From Acidovorax sp. 69 (GTDB lineage Bacteria > Pseudomonadota > Gammaproteobacteria > Burkholderiales > Burkholderiaceae_C): a stretch of 64,000 bases of DNA. Below, in pieces: positions 8,983 to 16,937 of this stretch (its first letter is position 1; each line of letters begins with the position of its first letter). Location: assembly GCF_002797445.1 (NCBI RefSeq), contig NZ_PGEP01000001.1:3224501-3288500 (forward strand), in the 5' to 3' direction. The notes below the pieces were generated by a model, which worked only from the letters and a program-made list of their open reading frames with translations, did no database searches and had not been told where the DNA came from. Position numbers and translations under genes: made by a program.

Positions 8983-9660
8983 ATGGAAGCTGCCCTGGCC
9001 CTGATCGCCCTCGCCGCTGCGCTGGCCGCCCGCCCCTGGCGGTTGCTGGCCAGCCGCCAGCCCTTGGCGCAGGAAGCGCAGCACGGATCCCCCGCCGCGC
9101 TGTGGACGCCTCTGCTCGCCACCCTCGTCCTGCTGCCGTGGGTCTGGGCCCTGCCCACCCTGCACCACATGCCGTTGCAACTGCAGTGGTCCGGCGCGTG
9201 CCTGGTGCTGCTGATGCTGGGCTGGCCGCTGACTGTGCCCACCTTGCTGGCGGTGGGCGCTGTCGCGGCGCTGGTCTCGCCCAGCCTGGGTTGGTGGGAT
9301 GCGCTCGCTATCGCCGTGTGGCAGGGCGTGGTGCCCGCCACGCTGGCGCTGCTGCTGGGCGTGTTGTTGCGCCGCCTGGCGGGGGCCCCATCGCTGGCGG
9401 GCGTGCGCGCCTTCGTGTATGTGCTGGGCCGTGGTTTTCTGGGCACCGCGTTGTGCCTGTTCGTGGCGGGCACCTTGTCGCAATGGAGCGGCCACACATT
9501 GCCGGGCGTGGGCGATCAGCTCTCGCTCGTGGCGCGCTGGCTGATGGCCTGGGGGGATGCTGCGGTCACCGGGATGTTGTGCGCGGTGTTCGTGGCCTTC
9601 AAGCCCCAATGGCTGGCCACCTGGTCGGATGAGCTCTATTTGCGGCAAAGAAACGGCTGA
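8983..9660 (+). CDS. CbiM-like integral membrane protein (energy-coupling-factor permease family)
   Basis: A 225-residue hydrophobic protein with about six membrane segments. The C-terminal pattern (GDAAVTGMLCAVFVAFKPQW, then DELYL) resembles the end of CbiM-type proteins related to cobalt/nickel ECF transporter substrate subunits, which is the basis of the call. No ECF ATPase or CbiQ/CbiN partner is nearby, and the N-terminal metal-binding histidines of true CbiM are not seen. It may therefore be a stand-alone relative of unknown substrate. The gene is bracketed by copies A and B of the palindromic repeat, the second starting on the base after its stop codon. Confidence 0.6.
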   Translation: MEAALALIALAAALAARPWRLLASRQPLAQEAQHGSPAALWTPLLATLVLLPWVWALPTLHHMPLQLQWSGACLVLLMLGWPLTVPTLLAVGAVAALVSPSLGWWDALAIAVWQGVVPATLALLLGVLLRRLAGAPSLAGVRAFVYVLGRGFLGTALCLFVAGTLSQWSGHTLPGVGDQLSLVARWLMAWGDAAVTGMLCAVFVAFKPQWLATWSDELYLRQRNG

Positions 9661-9698
9661 AGCGCTTATCCCAAAAGCGCTAGCAGCTATAAAAAGAG
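9661..9698. repeat. Palindromic dispersed repeat, copy B (intergenic)
   Basis: AGCGCTT (9661-9667) pairs with AAGCGCT (9675-9681), followed by AGCAGCTATAAAAA. It begins immediately after the TGA of the CbiM-like gene and has the same orientation as copy A. Confidence 0.75.
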
Positions 9699-9758
9699 AA
9701 GCACTCGCACCCCCAACGGGTCCAACGGCTGGCGGGCTCCGGACCTCTGGTGCAGGAA

Positions 9759-9787
9759 TTGCTTAAGTACGGAACACGCGGTATACC
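9759..9787 (+). promoter_or_regulatory. Candidate sigma-70 promoter for the Bug receptor gene
   Basis: TTGCTT (9759-9764), a 17-bp spacer and TATACC (9782-9787) lie 78 bp upstream of the ATG at 9866. A GGGAG ribosome binding site precedes that ATG at about 7 bp. This is a match by eye to consensus only. Confidence 0.4.
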
Positions 9788-9865
9788 CGTGAGAAAGCAA
9801 GCCCCCCTGCCAGCCAGACCGGCTCGCCCCGCCTGCTTGTCCGTCCACCTTTTGGGAGTTGTTCC

Positions 9866-10846
9866 ATGCCAATTCGGCGTCTCATCCCGGCCCTGGCCAG
9901 CACCTTTCTTGCGCTCTGTTCCGCAACTCCCGCCTTGGCCCAAGGCACCTACCCCGATCGCCCCGTCAAAGTCATCGTGGCCCTGCCAGCAGGCGGCAGT
10001 GCCGACATGATTGCGCGCGTGGTCTCGCAAAAAATGTCGGCCGAGCTGGGCCAGCCCTTTGTGGTGGACAACAAGGCCGGGGCGTCGGGCCAGATCGGCA
10101 CGCCGCTGGTCTCGCGCGCTGCATCCGATGGCTACACGCTCATGGTGTCGCCTGCATCCTTTTTGACCACCAACAAGAGCATTTTCAAAACCCTGCCCTA
10201 CGACCCTGAGGCCGACTTCGTGCCCATCACCAAGTTCGTGAACCAGCCCATGGTGCTGGTGGTCAAAGACAAGCAGAAATTCCCCACCGTGGCCGCGGTG
10301 ATCGCCGCCGCCAAGGCGGCACCAGGCAAGCTGACCTATGCCTCGTCAGGCGACGGCAGCCCGCAGCACCTGGCGGGGCTGATGTTCACCACCCGCACCC
10401 AGACCGATCTGCTGCATGTGCCCTACAAGGGCGGCGCCCCGGCCATCAACGACGCCCTGGCGGGCACGGTGGACATGCTGTTTGCCGTGTTGCCCGAGGC
10501 GCTGCCCCACATCCAGTCCGGCAAGCTGCACGCGCTGGGGCTGATGGCCGCGCAGCGCACGGGCACCCTGCCGCAGACGCCCAGCATGACGGAAGCCGGT
10601 GCACCCGAGATGAACCTCTCCGCCTGGGTCGGCCTGCTGGCACCGGCCAAAACACCCCAGCCCGTCATCGACCGTTTGCAGCGCGCCGCACACGCCGCGC
10701 TGGCCGACGCCGACATCAAAGCGAAGCTGGCCGCCAGCGGCATGGAGGTGGCGCCCGGCACCAGCCAGCAACTCAAGGACGCGATCACGCAGGAGATCAA
10801 GATCCACGCCGAGCTGGTGAAAGCGGCGGGGCTGGTTCCGCAATAG
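9866..10846 (+). CDS. Bug-family tripartite tricarboxylate transporter receptor (orphan)
   Basis: A periplasmic solute-binding protein of 326 residues. The signal peptide ends near residue 26 (TPALAQ), followed by the family pattern YPDRPVKVIVALPAGGSADM and SDGYTLMVSP. It has no TctA/TctB partner and no catabolic neighbour: the next gene is on the opposite strand and the previous one is a membrane protein. Its ligand cannot be guessed from context. It appears to be transcribed alone from a candidate promoter about 80 bp upstream. Confidence 0.85.
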   Translation: MPIRRLIPALASTFLALCSATPALAQGTYPDRPVKVIVALPAGGSADMIARVVSQKMSAELGQPFVVDNKAGASGQIGTPLVSRAASDGYTLMVSPASFLTTNKSIFKTLPYDPEADFVPITKFVNQPMVLVVKDKQKFPTVAAVIAAAKAAPGKLTYASSGDGSPQHLAGLMFTTRTQTDLLHVPYKGGAPAINDALAGTVDMLFAVLPEALPHIQSGKLHALGLMAAQRTGTLPQTPSMTEAGAPEMNLSAWVGLLAPAKTPQPVIDRLQRAAHAALADADIKAKLAASGMEVAPGTSQQLKDAITQEIKIHAELVKAAGLVPQ

Positions 10847-10915
10847 TCCGCAGCACTCCATGCAGGGGATGCACTGAAACAATGCAGCCTCATTGCGACG
10901 CGGGCTCGCTGGGGA

Positions 10916-11515
10916 TCAAGCGGCGCGCAGTTCGGTCTTGCGCTCGATGATGCGCGAGACCAGCCCGTATTCGACCGCCTCTTGGGCCGACAGCCACCGA
11001 TCTCGCTCAATGTCGAGAAGCACCACCTCCAGCGGCTTGCCCGTCTCGCGCGCGATCGTCCGGGCGATGCGCTCACGCGCCTTGACGATCTCGCGCGCCT
11101 GAATGGCGATGTCGCTGGCGGGGCCCCCTGTACCACCGCTGGGCTGGTGGATCAGAAACCGCGTATTGGGCAGGCAACAGCGCTTTTCCAGAGGCGCAGC
11201 GAGGAAAAGATGGGCGGCAGCGCTGCCAACCCAGCCGGTGCCAATCATGTTCACCGGCGCAGCAATGAAACGCAGGATGTCGTGGATGGCATCGCCAGAC
11301 TCCAGATGCCCGCCTGGCGAACTCACCAGCACATCGATGGGGTCGGCGCTTTCGGCATCCAGCGCAATCAAACGGCGCGTCACGTCTGCCGCCATCACAT
11401 CGGTCACGCTTCCGAAAATCAGCAAGGTGCGCGCTTTGAAAGCCTTTTCTTCCAGGTAGGAGGTGCGGGGCTCGGTGCTGGTGGATGGTTCAGGGGTGTC
11501 TGGGGTGGTGTTCAT
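10916..11515 (-). CDS. ClpP-like ATP-dependent protease proteolytic subunit
   Basis: A 199-residue serine peptidase of the ClpP family, trimmed to the ATG at 11515. The catalytic triad is in place: Ser in GWVGSAAAHLF, His in RFLIHQPSGG and Asp in IERDRWLSAQEA. The usual GQAAS/SMG nucleophile context has become GSAAA. The SSPGGHLESGDAIHDILR block that shapes the barrel is conserved. No clpX or clpA lies beside it, so this is probably a second ClpP copy rather than the clpP-clpX housekeeping one. It is divergent from an ECF sigma factor gene with 87 bp between the starts. Confidence 0.85.
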   Translation of the reverse strand: MNTTPDTPEPSTSTEPRTSYLEEKAFKARTLLIFGSVTDVMAADVTRRLIALDAESADPIDVLVSSPGGHLESGDAIHDILRFIAAPVNMIGTGWVGSAAAHLFLAAPLEKRCCLPNTRFLIHQPSGGTGGPASDIAIQAREIVKARERIARTIARETGKPLEVVLLDIERDRWLSAQEAVEYGLVSRIIERKTELRAA

Positions 11516-11602
11516 CGCACAATCCGGTAGTTGAACTGCCTTGACGAACGAGGCGCCGATCGCGTGACGCGCACCGCGCAGGCCGTATGGCAAGATTTCC
11601 CC

Positions 11603-12421
11603 ATGCACGATGACCGACTGCTGCCCCTGATCGAAACCGACCGCCCCCGCCTGGTGCGAGCCGCCACCCGCCTTCTGGGCCCCACCGAGGCCGAAGACGC
11701 CGTTCAGGACGCCTACCTGCGAGCCCTGGAAGCTGACGCCATGCTGCAGCTCAATGTCGCCCAGGCATGGCTCCTGACCGTGGTGCGCAACCTGGCCATT
11801 GACCGCCTGCGTCGGCGAAAGTGGCTGCAGCAATGGCTGGCAGAGGCGAGCGCGGCCCGCAGCTCCGAGCCCACGACGCCCTCTGCCGAGGCAGATGCCG
11901 CGCGGGCTCAGGAAGCGGTCCACGCACTGCGTCTGCTTGCGGCACACCTTGCACCCGCCGATGGCGCTGCCCTGCTGCTGCACGAGGTGTTCGAAGCCAG
12001 CCATGCCGAGATTGCCTTGGCCAGCGGCAAGACCGAAGCTGGCAGTCGCCAGCAGCTGCGAAGGGCGCTGCTGCGCCTCCCGAAAGCGGGCGGCGCGCAC
12101 CTGCCCCATCCCGAGCGCGAGCTGGACCCCACCGAAGAGGCCACGTTCCGCCTGTATCTGCAGTCCCTGCAACTGCGTGATCCGCAGACGCTGTGGGCGA
12201 TGCTCAATCAGCCGGTGGTCCGCGCTGCGGCGAGCCTTGCGAACTGCGCGAAGGCGCCTGCAATGGCGGCCGCGGCACCTTCATTGGCAGGCGTTACCAC
12301 CAGTGCCGTGGTGCAGATGGGCGGCCAGCTGGGCCTGGTGCTCACGCTCGATGGCATCACCCTGTGCGTGTTGCCCCTGGGTGTGCAGGCAGAACGCGAC
12401 GAGGACCCTGTGCCGGTGTGA
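11603..12421 (+). CDS. ECF-type RNA polymerase sigma factor with a C-terminal extension
   Basis: A 272-residue protein from the ATG at 11603. The N-terminal part carries sigma region 2 (RAATRLLGPTEAEDAVQDAY, then WLLTVVRNLAIDRLRRRK). It is followed by sigma-4-like sequence (LLLHEVFEASHAEIALASG, with KTEAGSRQQLRRAL as the recognition helix region). About 95 further residues follow, ending in a hydrophobic beta-rich stretch I do not recognise; ordinary ECF factors stop near 180 residues. No anti-sigma gene is adjacent, so the tail may regulate activity in cis, as in other ECF groups with C-terminal extensions. An upstream in-frame start at 11531 is possible but has no sigma-like residues. Confidence 0.8.
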   Translation: MHDDRLLPLIETDRPRLVRAATRLLGPTEAEDAVQDAYLRALEADAMLQLNVAQAWLLTVVRNLAIDRLRRRKWLQQWLAEASAARSSEPTTPSAEADAARAQEAVHALRLLAAHLAPADGAALLLHEVFEASHAEIALASGKTEAGSRQQLRRALLRLPKAGGAHLPHPERELDPTEEATFRLYLQSLQLRDPQTLWAMLNQPVVRAAASLANCAKAPAMAAAAPSLAGVTTSAVVQMGGQLGLVLTLDGITLCVLPLGVQAERDEDPVPV

Positions 12422-12638
12422 GATGCAGCAGAGGCGGCCCGCACTGTTATTCACATAACCACCGGGGCAAAAACGGGGCATGCCTGCCGCCGCCGCCTCG
12501 CATCCCGTCGCGCCTCGGACCACACGGGCCTCGACCACCAGACCCTGGCGTACCCGCCTCGTGCGCAGCCATGCCGTGCGCGAGCGATACCATTGCGGGT
12601 TATTTCGCTTGCTCACATTTTTGCCTTTTCGCATCGCC

Positions 12639-13352
12639 ATGAAAAACGCCACCGAATTCGCCCCAGGTCTTGTCGTCCAGGGCATCGAGCCCCCCCTGTC
12701 CCTTTCGAGCTACAAGCTCATCGCGTTTGACATGGACTCCACCCTGATCAACATCGAATGTGTGGACGAGATCGCCGATGCCGCAGGCCGCAAGGCCGAA
12801 GTGGCCGCCATCACCGAAGCGGCCATGCAGGGCGTCATTACCGACTACAAAGAAAGCCTGCGCCAGCGCGTGGCGTTGCTCAAGGGGGTGACGGTGTTGC
12901 ACATGGAGCAGGTGTTCAGTGAGCGACTGCGCTTCAACCCTGGCGCCAGGGAGCTGATCGCCGCCGCCAAGGCTGCGGGCCTGACCACGCTGCTGGTTTC
13001 GGGCGGCTTCACCTTCTTTGCCGACCGCGTGAAGGCGGGGCTCGGAATCGACTTCGCCCGCTCCAACATGCTGGAGGTGGACAACGGCCTGCTCACCGGC
13101 CGCATGGTAGACCAAGCCTGGGGCGACATCTGCGACGGCGCCGAAAAGCGCCGCACCCTGCTGGAGGTGGCCTCGCTCATGGGCATCTCGCCATCGCAGA
13201 CCATCGCCGTGGGCGATGGCGCCAACGACCTGCCCATGATGGGCGCTGCTGGCCTGTCAGTGGCCTACCACGCCAAGCCCGCCGTGCGCGCGCAGGCCAA
13301 GGTGGCGATCAACCAGGGCGGGCTCGACCGCCTGCTGGAAGTGCTGCGCTGA
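12639..13352 (+). CDS. serB: Phosphoserine phosphatase
   Basis: The last step of serine biosynthesis, hydrolysis of O-phosphoserine. From the ATG at 12639 it has 237 residues. HAD motifs: FDMDSTLINIE (motif I, nucleophile and general acid Asp), SGGFTFFADR (motif II), and GDGANDLPMM (motif III). The ECVDEIAD cap residues typical of SerB are present. It lacks the N-terminal ACT-like domain of the longer SerB forms. In-frame upstream sequence from 12480 has no protein-like character. The 217 bp between the sigma factor gene and this start hold nothing I can name. Confidence 0.95.
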   Translation: MKNATEFAPGLVVQGIEPPLSLSSYKLIAFDMDSTLINIECVDEIADAAGRKAEVAAITEAAMQGVITDYKESLRQRVALLKGVTVLHMEQVFSERLRFNPGARELIAAAKAAGLTTLLVSGGFTFFADRVKAGLGIDFARSNMLEVDNGLLTGRMVDQAWGDICDGAEKRRTLLEVASLMGISPSQTIAVGDGANDLPMMGAAGLSVAYHAKPAVRAQAKVAINQGGLDRLLEVLR

Positions 13353-13357
13353 GTGGC

Positions 13358-13380
13358 CAGCGCCCCAGGGCGCTGTCTTC
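13358..13380 (+). terminator. Hairpin downstream of serB, possible terminator
   Basis: CAGCGCC pairs with GGCGCTG around a 4-base loop (13358-13375), followed by the short pyrimidine run TCTTC, six bases after the serB stop codon. The U tract is weak. Confidence 0.45.
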
Positions 13381-13445
13381 TGCTGCGCACCAGCTGCTGC
13401 ACCACGCGTGCGGCATCTCGTCCAGCCGGTACAGTGCGTGACAAT

Positions 13446-13501
13446 TACTACTATTTTTATAGCTGCTGACGCTTATTGAACAAGCGCTACAGCGTTGTTT
13501 T
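13446..13501. repeat. Palindromic dispersed repeat, copy C (intergenic)
   Basis: Reads TACTATTTTTATAGCTG then GACGCTTATTG..CAAGCGCTA, the reverse orientation of copies A and B. It separates serB from convergent nsrR and reaches the nsrR stop codon. Confidence 0.75.
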
Positions 13502-14019
13502 TACTCAAACTCTGGCGCATCCGGCAACCCAGGCAAGGGTTGTGGTGGAGTGCGAATAGCGCCATTGCGCGGCACCGCCACGGTCGGCCACAGCCCGCGC
13601 CCCGTGGGCGAAGCCGGTGCCATCAGGTCAGCCAGCGTCACCCCATCCAGCACCGCCAGATAGGCCTGCATGGCCTGGCTCAACACACCCTTGAGGCGGC
13701 AATGGCTGCTCAAGCGGCACTGGTTGGTGGTGGGGTCAAAACACTCCACCAGATTGAAGTCCGTTTCGGTGGCACGCACCACCGCACCGATATTGATGGC
13801 GGTAGCGGGTTGCATCAATCGCATGCCACCACCCCGGCCTCTTGTGGTCTCCAGCATGCCTTGCGCAGACAACTGCTGCACAATTTTCATCAGGTGGCTG
13901 CGTGAGATGCCATAGCCTTCGGCCACCTCGGTGATGGTGACAGGCTGGGCCCGCCCCTCGGTAGCAGCGCAGTACATCAGCACGCGCAAGGTGTAGTCGG
14001 TCCATTGGGTCAGGCGCAT
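13501..14019 (-). CDS. nsrR: Rrf2-family nitric-oxide-sensing repressor NsrR
   Basis: A 172-residue Rrf2 regulator. The winged helix-turn-helix covers about 1-75 (MRLTQWTDYTLRVLMYCA, then GISRSHLMKIVQQLSAQGML). The three cysteines that hold the NO-sensitive iron-sulfur cluster are in VECFDPTTNQCRLSSHCRLKG (about 93-110), spaced as in NsrR. A Pro-rich tail of about 35 residues extends past the family norm of about 145. It is divergent from an NO-repair operon, which supports NsrR over the IscR branch. Confidence 0.9.
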   Translation of the reverse strand: MRLTQWTDYTLRVLMYCAATEGRAQPVTITEVAEGYGISRSHLMKIVQQLSAQGMLETTRGRGGGMRLMQPATAINIGAVVRATETDFNLVECFDPTTNQCRLSSHCRLKGVLSQAMQAYLAVLDGVTLADLMAPASPTGRGLWPTVAVPRNGAIRTPPQPLPGLPDAPEFE

Positions 14020-14043
14020 GGGATTTGCCGCAGGTCAATTAAA

Positions 14044-14098
14044 AAGATGTACTTGTTCTGAATTTTATTGGATAAAATATTCACATCAAATGAATCTT
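14044..14098 (+). promoter_or_regulatory. AT-rich nsrR/ytfE intergenic region with candidate NsrR half-sites
   Basis: AAATGAATCTT (14088-14098) matches the known NsrR half-site AAATGCATCTT at 10 of 11 bases. With the weaker AATATTCACAT (14076-14086) it forms an 11-1-11 arrangement just before the ytfE start. A second half-site, AAGATGTACTT, is at 14044-14054. Assignment is by eye against the published gammaproteobacterial consensus. Confidence 0.4.
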
Positions 14099-14111
14099 TA
14101 AAGGAACCCCC

Positions 14112-14870
14112 ATGAACGCCCGCATCGATACCCTGCAAGTACCCCAGACCACCCTCAGTACCGACCAACAGATCGGCCAGATTGCCGTGCAGTTGCCCGG
14201 CGCCACTGCGGTGTTCCGGCGTCTCAAGCTGGATTTTTGCTGCGGTGGTCAGGTGAGCCTGGCCAAGGCGGCGGCCGACAAGGGTCTGGACGCCAACGCC
14301 GTGCTGGCCGAACTGTCAGCCTTGCAGCGCAGCGACGCCGTGCCCGAAGCCGCATCACCCAGCGCACTGATTGACCACATCCTGGCCCGCTATCACGAGG
14401 TGCATCGCCAGCAACTGCCCGAGCTGATCCGCATGGCCCGCCGCGTGGAGGCCGTACACCGCGACAATCCGGATGTGCCCGTCGGACTGGCCGACCACCT
14501 GGAAGCAATGCACGAAGAACTGCTGTCGCACATGCTCAAGGAAGAGCAGGTGCTGTTCCCCATGCTCAAGGCCGGTGGCAACCCCTTTGTGGGTCAGCCC
14601 ATCGGCATGATGCGCGCTGAGCACGTGGACCATGGCGAGGCACTGGACAAACTCAACGCCCTTACCCACGACGCCACGCCCCCTCAAGGCGCGTGCAATA
14701 CCTGGCGCGCACTGTATGCCGGCATCGCACAACTGGGCGACGACCTCATCAACCACATCCACCTCGAAAACAACGTGTTGTTCCCATCGTTCGAGGCCAG
14801 CGCGGCGCCTGCGCAAGGTTGCGGCCCTTCAGGCTGCGCCTGCAGCGGCGCTGGCACACTGCAGGCATGA
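14112..14870 (+). CDS. ytfE: Iron-sulfur cluster repair di-iron protein RIC (YtfE/ScdA)
   Basis: Repairs iron-sulfur clusters damaged by nitric oxide. It has 252 residues, somewhat longer than E. coli YtfE (220). The N-terminal ScdA domain carries the CCGG motif (LDFCCGGQVSLAKAA, about 43-46). The hemerythrin-like domain supplies di-iron ligands in HEVHRQQLPEL, HLEAMHEELLSHMLKEEQVLFP, EHVDHGEAL and HIHLENNVLFP. An unusual Cys-rich tail (GCGPSGCACSG) follows at the C-terminus. A GGAAC ribosome binding site lies ahead of the ATG. The stop overlaps the start of the haemoglobin gene by four bases (ATGA). Confidence 0.95.
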   Translation: MNARIDTLQVPQTTLSTDQQIGQIAVQLPGATAVFRRLKLDFCCGGQVSLAKAAADKGLDANAVLAELSALQRSDAVPEAASPSALIDHILARYHEVHRQQLPELIRMARRVEAVHRDNPDVPVGLADHLEAMHEELLSHMLKEEQVLFPMLKAGGNPFVGQPIGMMRAEHVDHGEALDKLNALTHDATPPQGACNTWRALYAGIAQLGDDLINHIHLENNVLFPSFEASAAPAQGCGPSGCACSGAGTLQA

Positions 14871-15319
14871 GCCAAGAAGCAGTTCGGACGACGACCCCAG
14901 ACATGCCACCACCCAGCGTGGAGAGCATCACGCAACTCGTGCACGGTTTTTATGGAGACGTGCGCAATGATCCGTTGCTAGGGCCTGTTTTTGAACAGGC
15001 CCTGCACGGTCGGTGGGAAGCGCACCTCCAACGGCTGGTGGATTTCTGGAGCACGGTGGCGCTGGGCACTCGCAGCTTCAAGGGTGATGTATTTGGCAAG
15101 CACATGGCGCTGCAGGGCGTGACGCCTGCCCACTTTGCCGCCTGGGTCGGACTGTGGCAACAACACACCAACGGCCTGTTTACGCCCGAGGTAGCGCACG
15201 ACCTGCAAGTGGCTGCGCATGGCATTGCGCGCAACCTCTTCCGGGGCTACTTTGGCAGCGACCCGGCTTTTGCAACGCCTCGCTCAGACGAACACGCGCA
15301 CGGCCATTCGCACCCCTGA
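14867..15319 (+). CDS. Group III truncated haemoglobin
   Basis: A 150-residue globin of the truncated (2/2) type, group III, as found next to NO-response genes in proteobacteria. Visible family positions include LVHGFYGDVRNDPLLGPVF, a helix E region around FKGDVFGKHMAL and a proximal-histidine region near VAAHGIARNLF. The C-terminus ends in a His-rich tail (HAHGHSHP). The start ATG overlaps the ytfE stop by four bases, so the two are translationally coupled and probably both under NsrR. Oxygen or NO chemistry is the expected role. Confidence 0.85.
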   Translation: MSQEAVRTTTPDMPPPSVESITQLVHGFYGDVRNDPLLGPVFEQALHGRWEAHLQRLVDFWSTVALGTRSFKGDVFGKHMALQGVTPAHFAAWVGLWQQHTNGLFTPEVAHDLQVAAHGIARNLFRGYFGSDPAFATPRSDEHAHGHSHP

Positions 15320-15385
15320 CTTTCGCCTGCATTGCAGCAAGCCCACCCCCACAGGCAATCGAAGGCGCCGACTTCTACAGGTCGC

Positions 15386-15559
15386 CTATTTCCCCTTGGA
15401 GCCCGGCGTAAAAAACAGCGCCAGGCCCACAGCAATCAACGCCACCGGCCACCACACGCGCAGCAACTCGCGCAGACTGATGCTGATCAGCCCCAGGTTG
15501 GTCAACAGAAAAAACACGCCCAGCACGACCAGAACGATCGCCGCAATATTGCCCTTCAT
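15386..15559 (-). CDS. Small LiaI/LiaF-like two-helix membrane protein (DUF5668-like)
   Basis: A 57-residue gene. The protein starts MKGNIAAIVLVVLGVFFLLT and has two membrane segments (about 5-22 and 38-52) joined by a short loop with ELLRVWWPVALIAVG. This is the pattern of LiaI-LiaF-like transmembrane domains: an NLG loop and a WWP motif. The family is linked to envelope-stress sensing in Firmicutes but is mostly uncharacterised in proteobacteria. It stands alone between the haemoglobin gene and the DUF3820 gene. Confidence 0.75.
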   Translation of the reverse strand: MKGNIAAIVLVVLGVFFLLTNLGLISISLRELLRVWWPVALIAVGLALFFTPGSKGK

Positions 15560-15655
15560 GTGCATTCCCTCGGAGTTGTGGTTGGATGGTCGCCATCATT
15601 ATGGTGGAGCCCCGCGCCTGCCACGGGGCAAAAGCAATGCCCACCCCACCACCAC

Positions 15656-15877
15656 TCACCGCCCGCGCAAGGGCTTGAGCAGGTCAGACAACCCGTTGTG
15701 ATCAATCTCGTGCATCAGCGCCAGCAACTGCCCCAACTCCCCCTTGGGAAAGCCCTCACGTGCGAACCAGTTCAGGTAGTTGCCCGGCAAGTCGGCCAGC
15801 ACCGTGCCTTTGTGTTTTCCGTAAGGCATCTGTAGCACAACAAGGCGTTGCAGCTTGTCGGGGTCGATCAGCGTCAT
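15656..15877 (-). CDS. DUF3820-family small protein
   Basis: 73 residues from the ATG at 15877. The sequence has the DUF3820 pattern MPYGKHKGTVLADLPGNYLNW followed by FPKGELGQLLALMHEI. Distant relatives of this small domain occur in exonuclease-associated proteins, but the free-standing version has no established function. It lies 4 bp downstream of the yciH stop and is probably in one operon with yciH and the DUF2721 gene. Confidence 0.85.
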   Translation of the reverse strand: MTLIDPDKLQRLVVLQMPYGKHKGTVLADLPGNYLNWFAREGFPKGELGQLLALMHEIDHNGLSDLLKPLRGR

Positions 15878-15881
15878 GGGG

Positions 15882-16244
15882 CTATCCGCCAGCGCGTTTG
15901 ACCTTGTGGCCCAGCTTCTGCAGCGCCACCACCACGCGCTCCACATGGTCTCCCTGCACTTCGATCACACCATCCTTCACCGTGCCTCCACTGCCGCAGG
16001 CCGCCTTGAGTTGCTTGCCCAACTGCTCCAACGCGCCTTCGTCCACCAGCACGCCCTTGACCAAGGTGACGGCCTTGCCGCCACGGCCCTTGGTCTCGCG
16101 CGACACACGCACAATGCCGTCGCCTGTGGGCAGCGGCTTGTTCTGCTGGCAGATGCATTGCGCCACCGGCTGGCGGCAGCCAGGGCACATGCGACCTGAT
16201 TCGGTGGAATACACGAGGCCCCCCAGGCCTGCGAAAGACTTCAT
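15882..16244 (-). CDS. yciH: SUI1/eIF1-like translation factor YciH
   Basis: A 120-residue bacterial homologue of eukaryotic initiation factor eIF1 (SUI1 domain about 42-115, with RETKGRGGKAVTLVKGV and LKAACGSGGTVKDGVIEVQGDH). The N-terminal half carries a small Cys cluster (MCPGCRQPVAQCICQ) that looks like a zinc knuckle, as is common in YciH. The protein monitors initiation-complex fidelity in vitro in E. coli. Its start overlaps the end of the DUF2721 gene by four bases. Confidence 0.9.
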   Translation of the reverse strand: MKSFAGLGGLVYSTESGRMCPGCRQPVAQCICQQNKPLPTGDGIVRVSRETKGRGGKAVTLVKGVLVDEGALEQLGKQLKAACGSGGTVKDGVIEVQGDHVERVVVALQKLGHKVKRAGG

Positions 16245-16711
16245 GACCTTTTCCCCTCCACCTCTTGCTGCAACATGTGGAAGTTAAGCAATCGGGTGGC
16301 CAGCAGTGTTTCGGTCAAAAAGCACACCAGCGCCAGCAAAAACGAAGCGACTCCCGCCAGAAAGCCGCCCACAGCGAACCGGCTGGACTGGAAGTCGGTC
16401 GTCTCACCCAAAAACAGCAAAATGATGGTGATGCCAATCAGGAATGCACAAAAAGTAAGCAACCCGATACACCCATTGGCCAGTCGCCCGCGCAATCGCA
16501 GGTCAGCCAGTTCGCTGTAGGCGCGGGCCAGAAACTCCGGCTCGGCATTGGCGCGTGCACGGTCTTCCACCAAGCGGGCCCGGTCAATAATTCGGGCCAA
16601 GCGCCCGGCCACCGCACCAATCATGCCGGACACTGCCGTGAGCAAAAACACGGGAGCCACCGCCAGCTGAATGCCGTGGGTAATGGCAGAAGTATCAAGG
16701 GTCAGGGCCAT
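16241..16711 (-). CDS. DUF2721-family membrane protein
   Basis: A 156-residue protein with three likely membrane segments (about 13-35, 82-104 and 114-135). A charged loop with RLARIIDRARLVEDR and an RGRLANGCIGLL segment matches my recollection of DUF2721 proteins. No function is established. It is the first gene of a three-gene cluster with yciH and the DUF3820 gene and is divergent from rhlE. Confidence 0.8.
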   Translation of the reverse strand: MALTLDTSAITHGIQLAVAPVFLLTAVSGMIGAVAGRLARIIDRARLVEDRARANAEPEFLARAYSELADLRLRGRLANGCIGLLTFCAFLIGITIILLFLGETTDFQSSRFAVGGFLAGVASFLLALVCFLTETLLATRLLNFHMLQQEVEGKRS

Positions 16712-16937
16712 GGGGTGGGTCCGAAATCAAGCAACAAAAATCAAGTGGCCCGATTATCGGTTGCGAACCAGAGGTGATGGCGGCTCGCATTCACCTCGGC
16801 AGATGCCAGGCGCTCCGAATTGCCCCTCCAAGTGGCACCGCCCTCCCCATTGGGCAACTGCGGCGACAATGCGCTCTATCTCTTTCTCGTCCGCGCTGCC
16901 GTGCGTGCATCCTTCATCACCTCTTCGGCGCCCTTCC

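Noticed and set aside
12422..12638. Possible small gene between the sigma factor gene and serB
   Set aside because: The in-frame extension upstream of serB from 12480 is Arg/Pro/Thr-rich without protein-like pattern. Better explained as leader.
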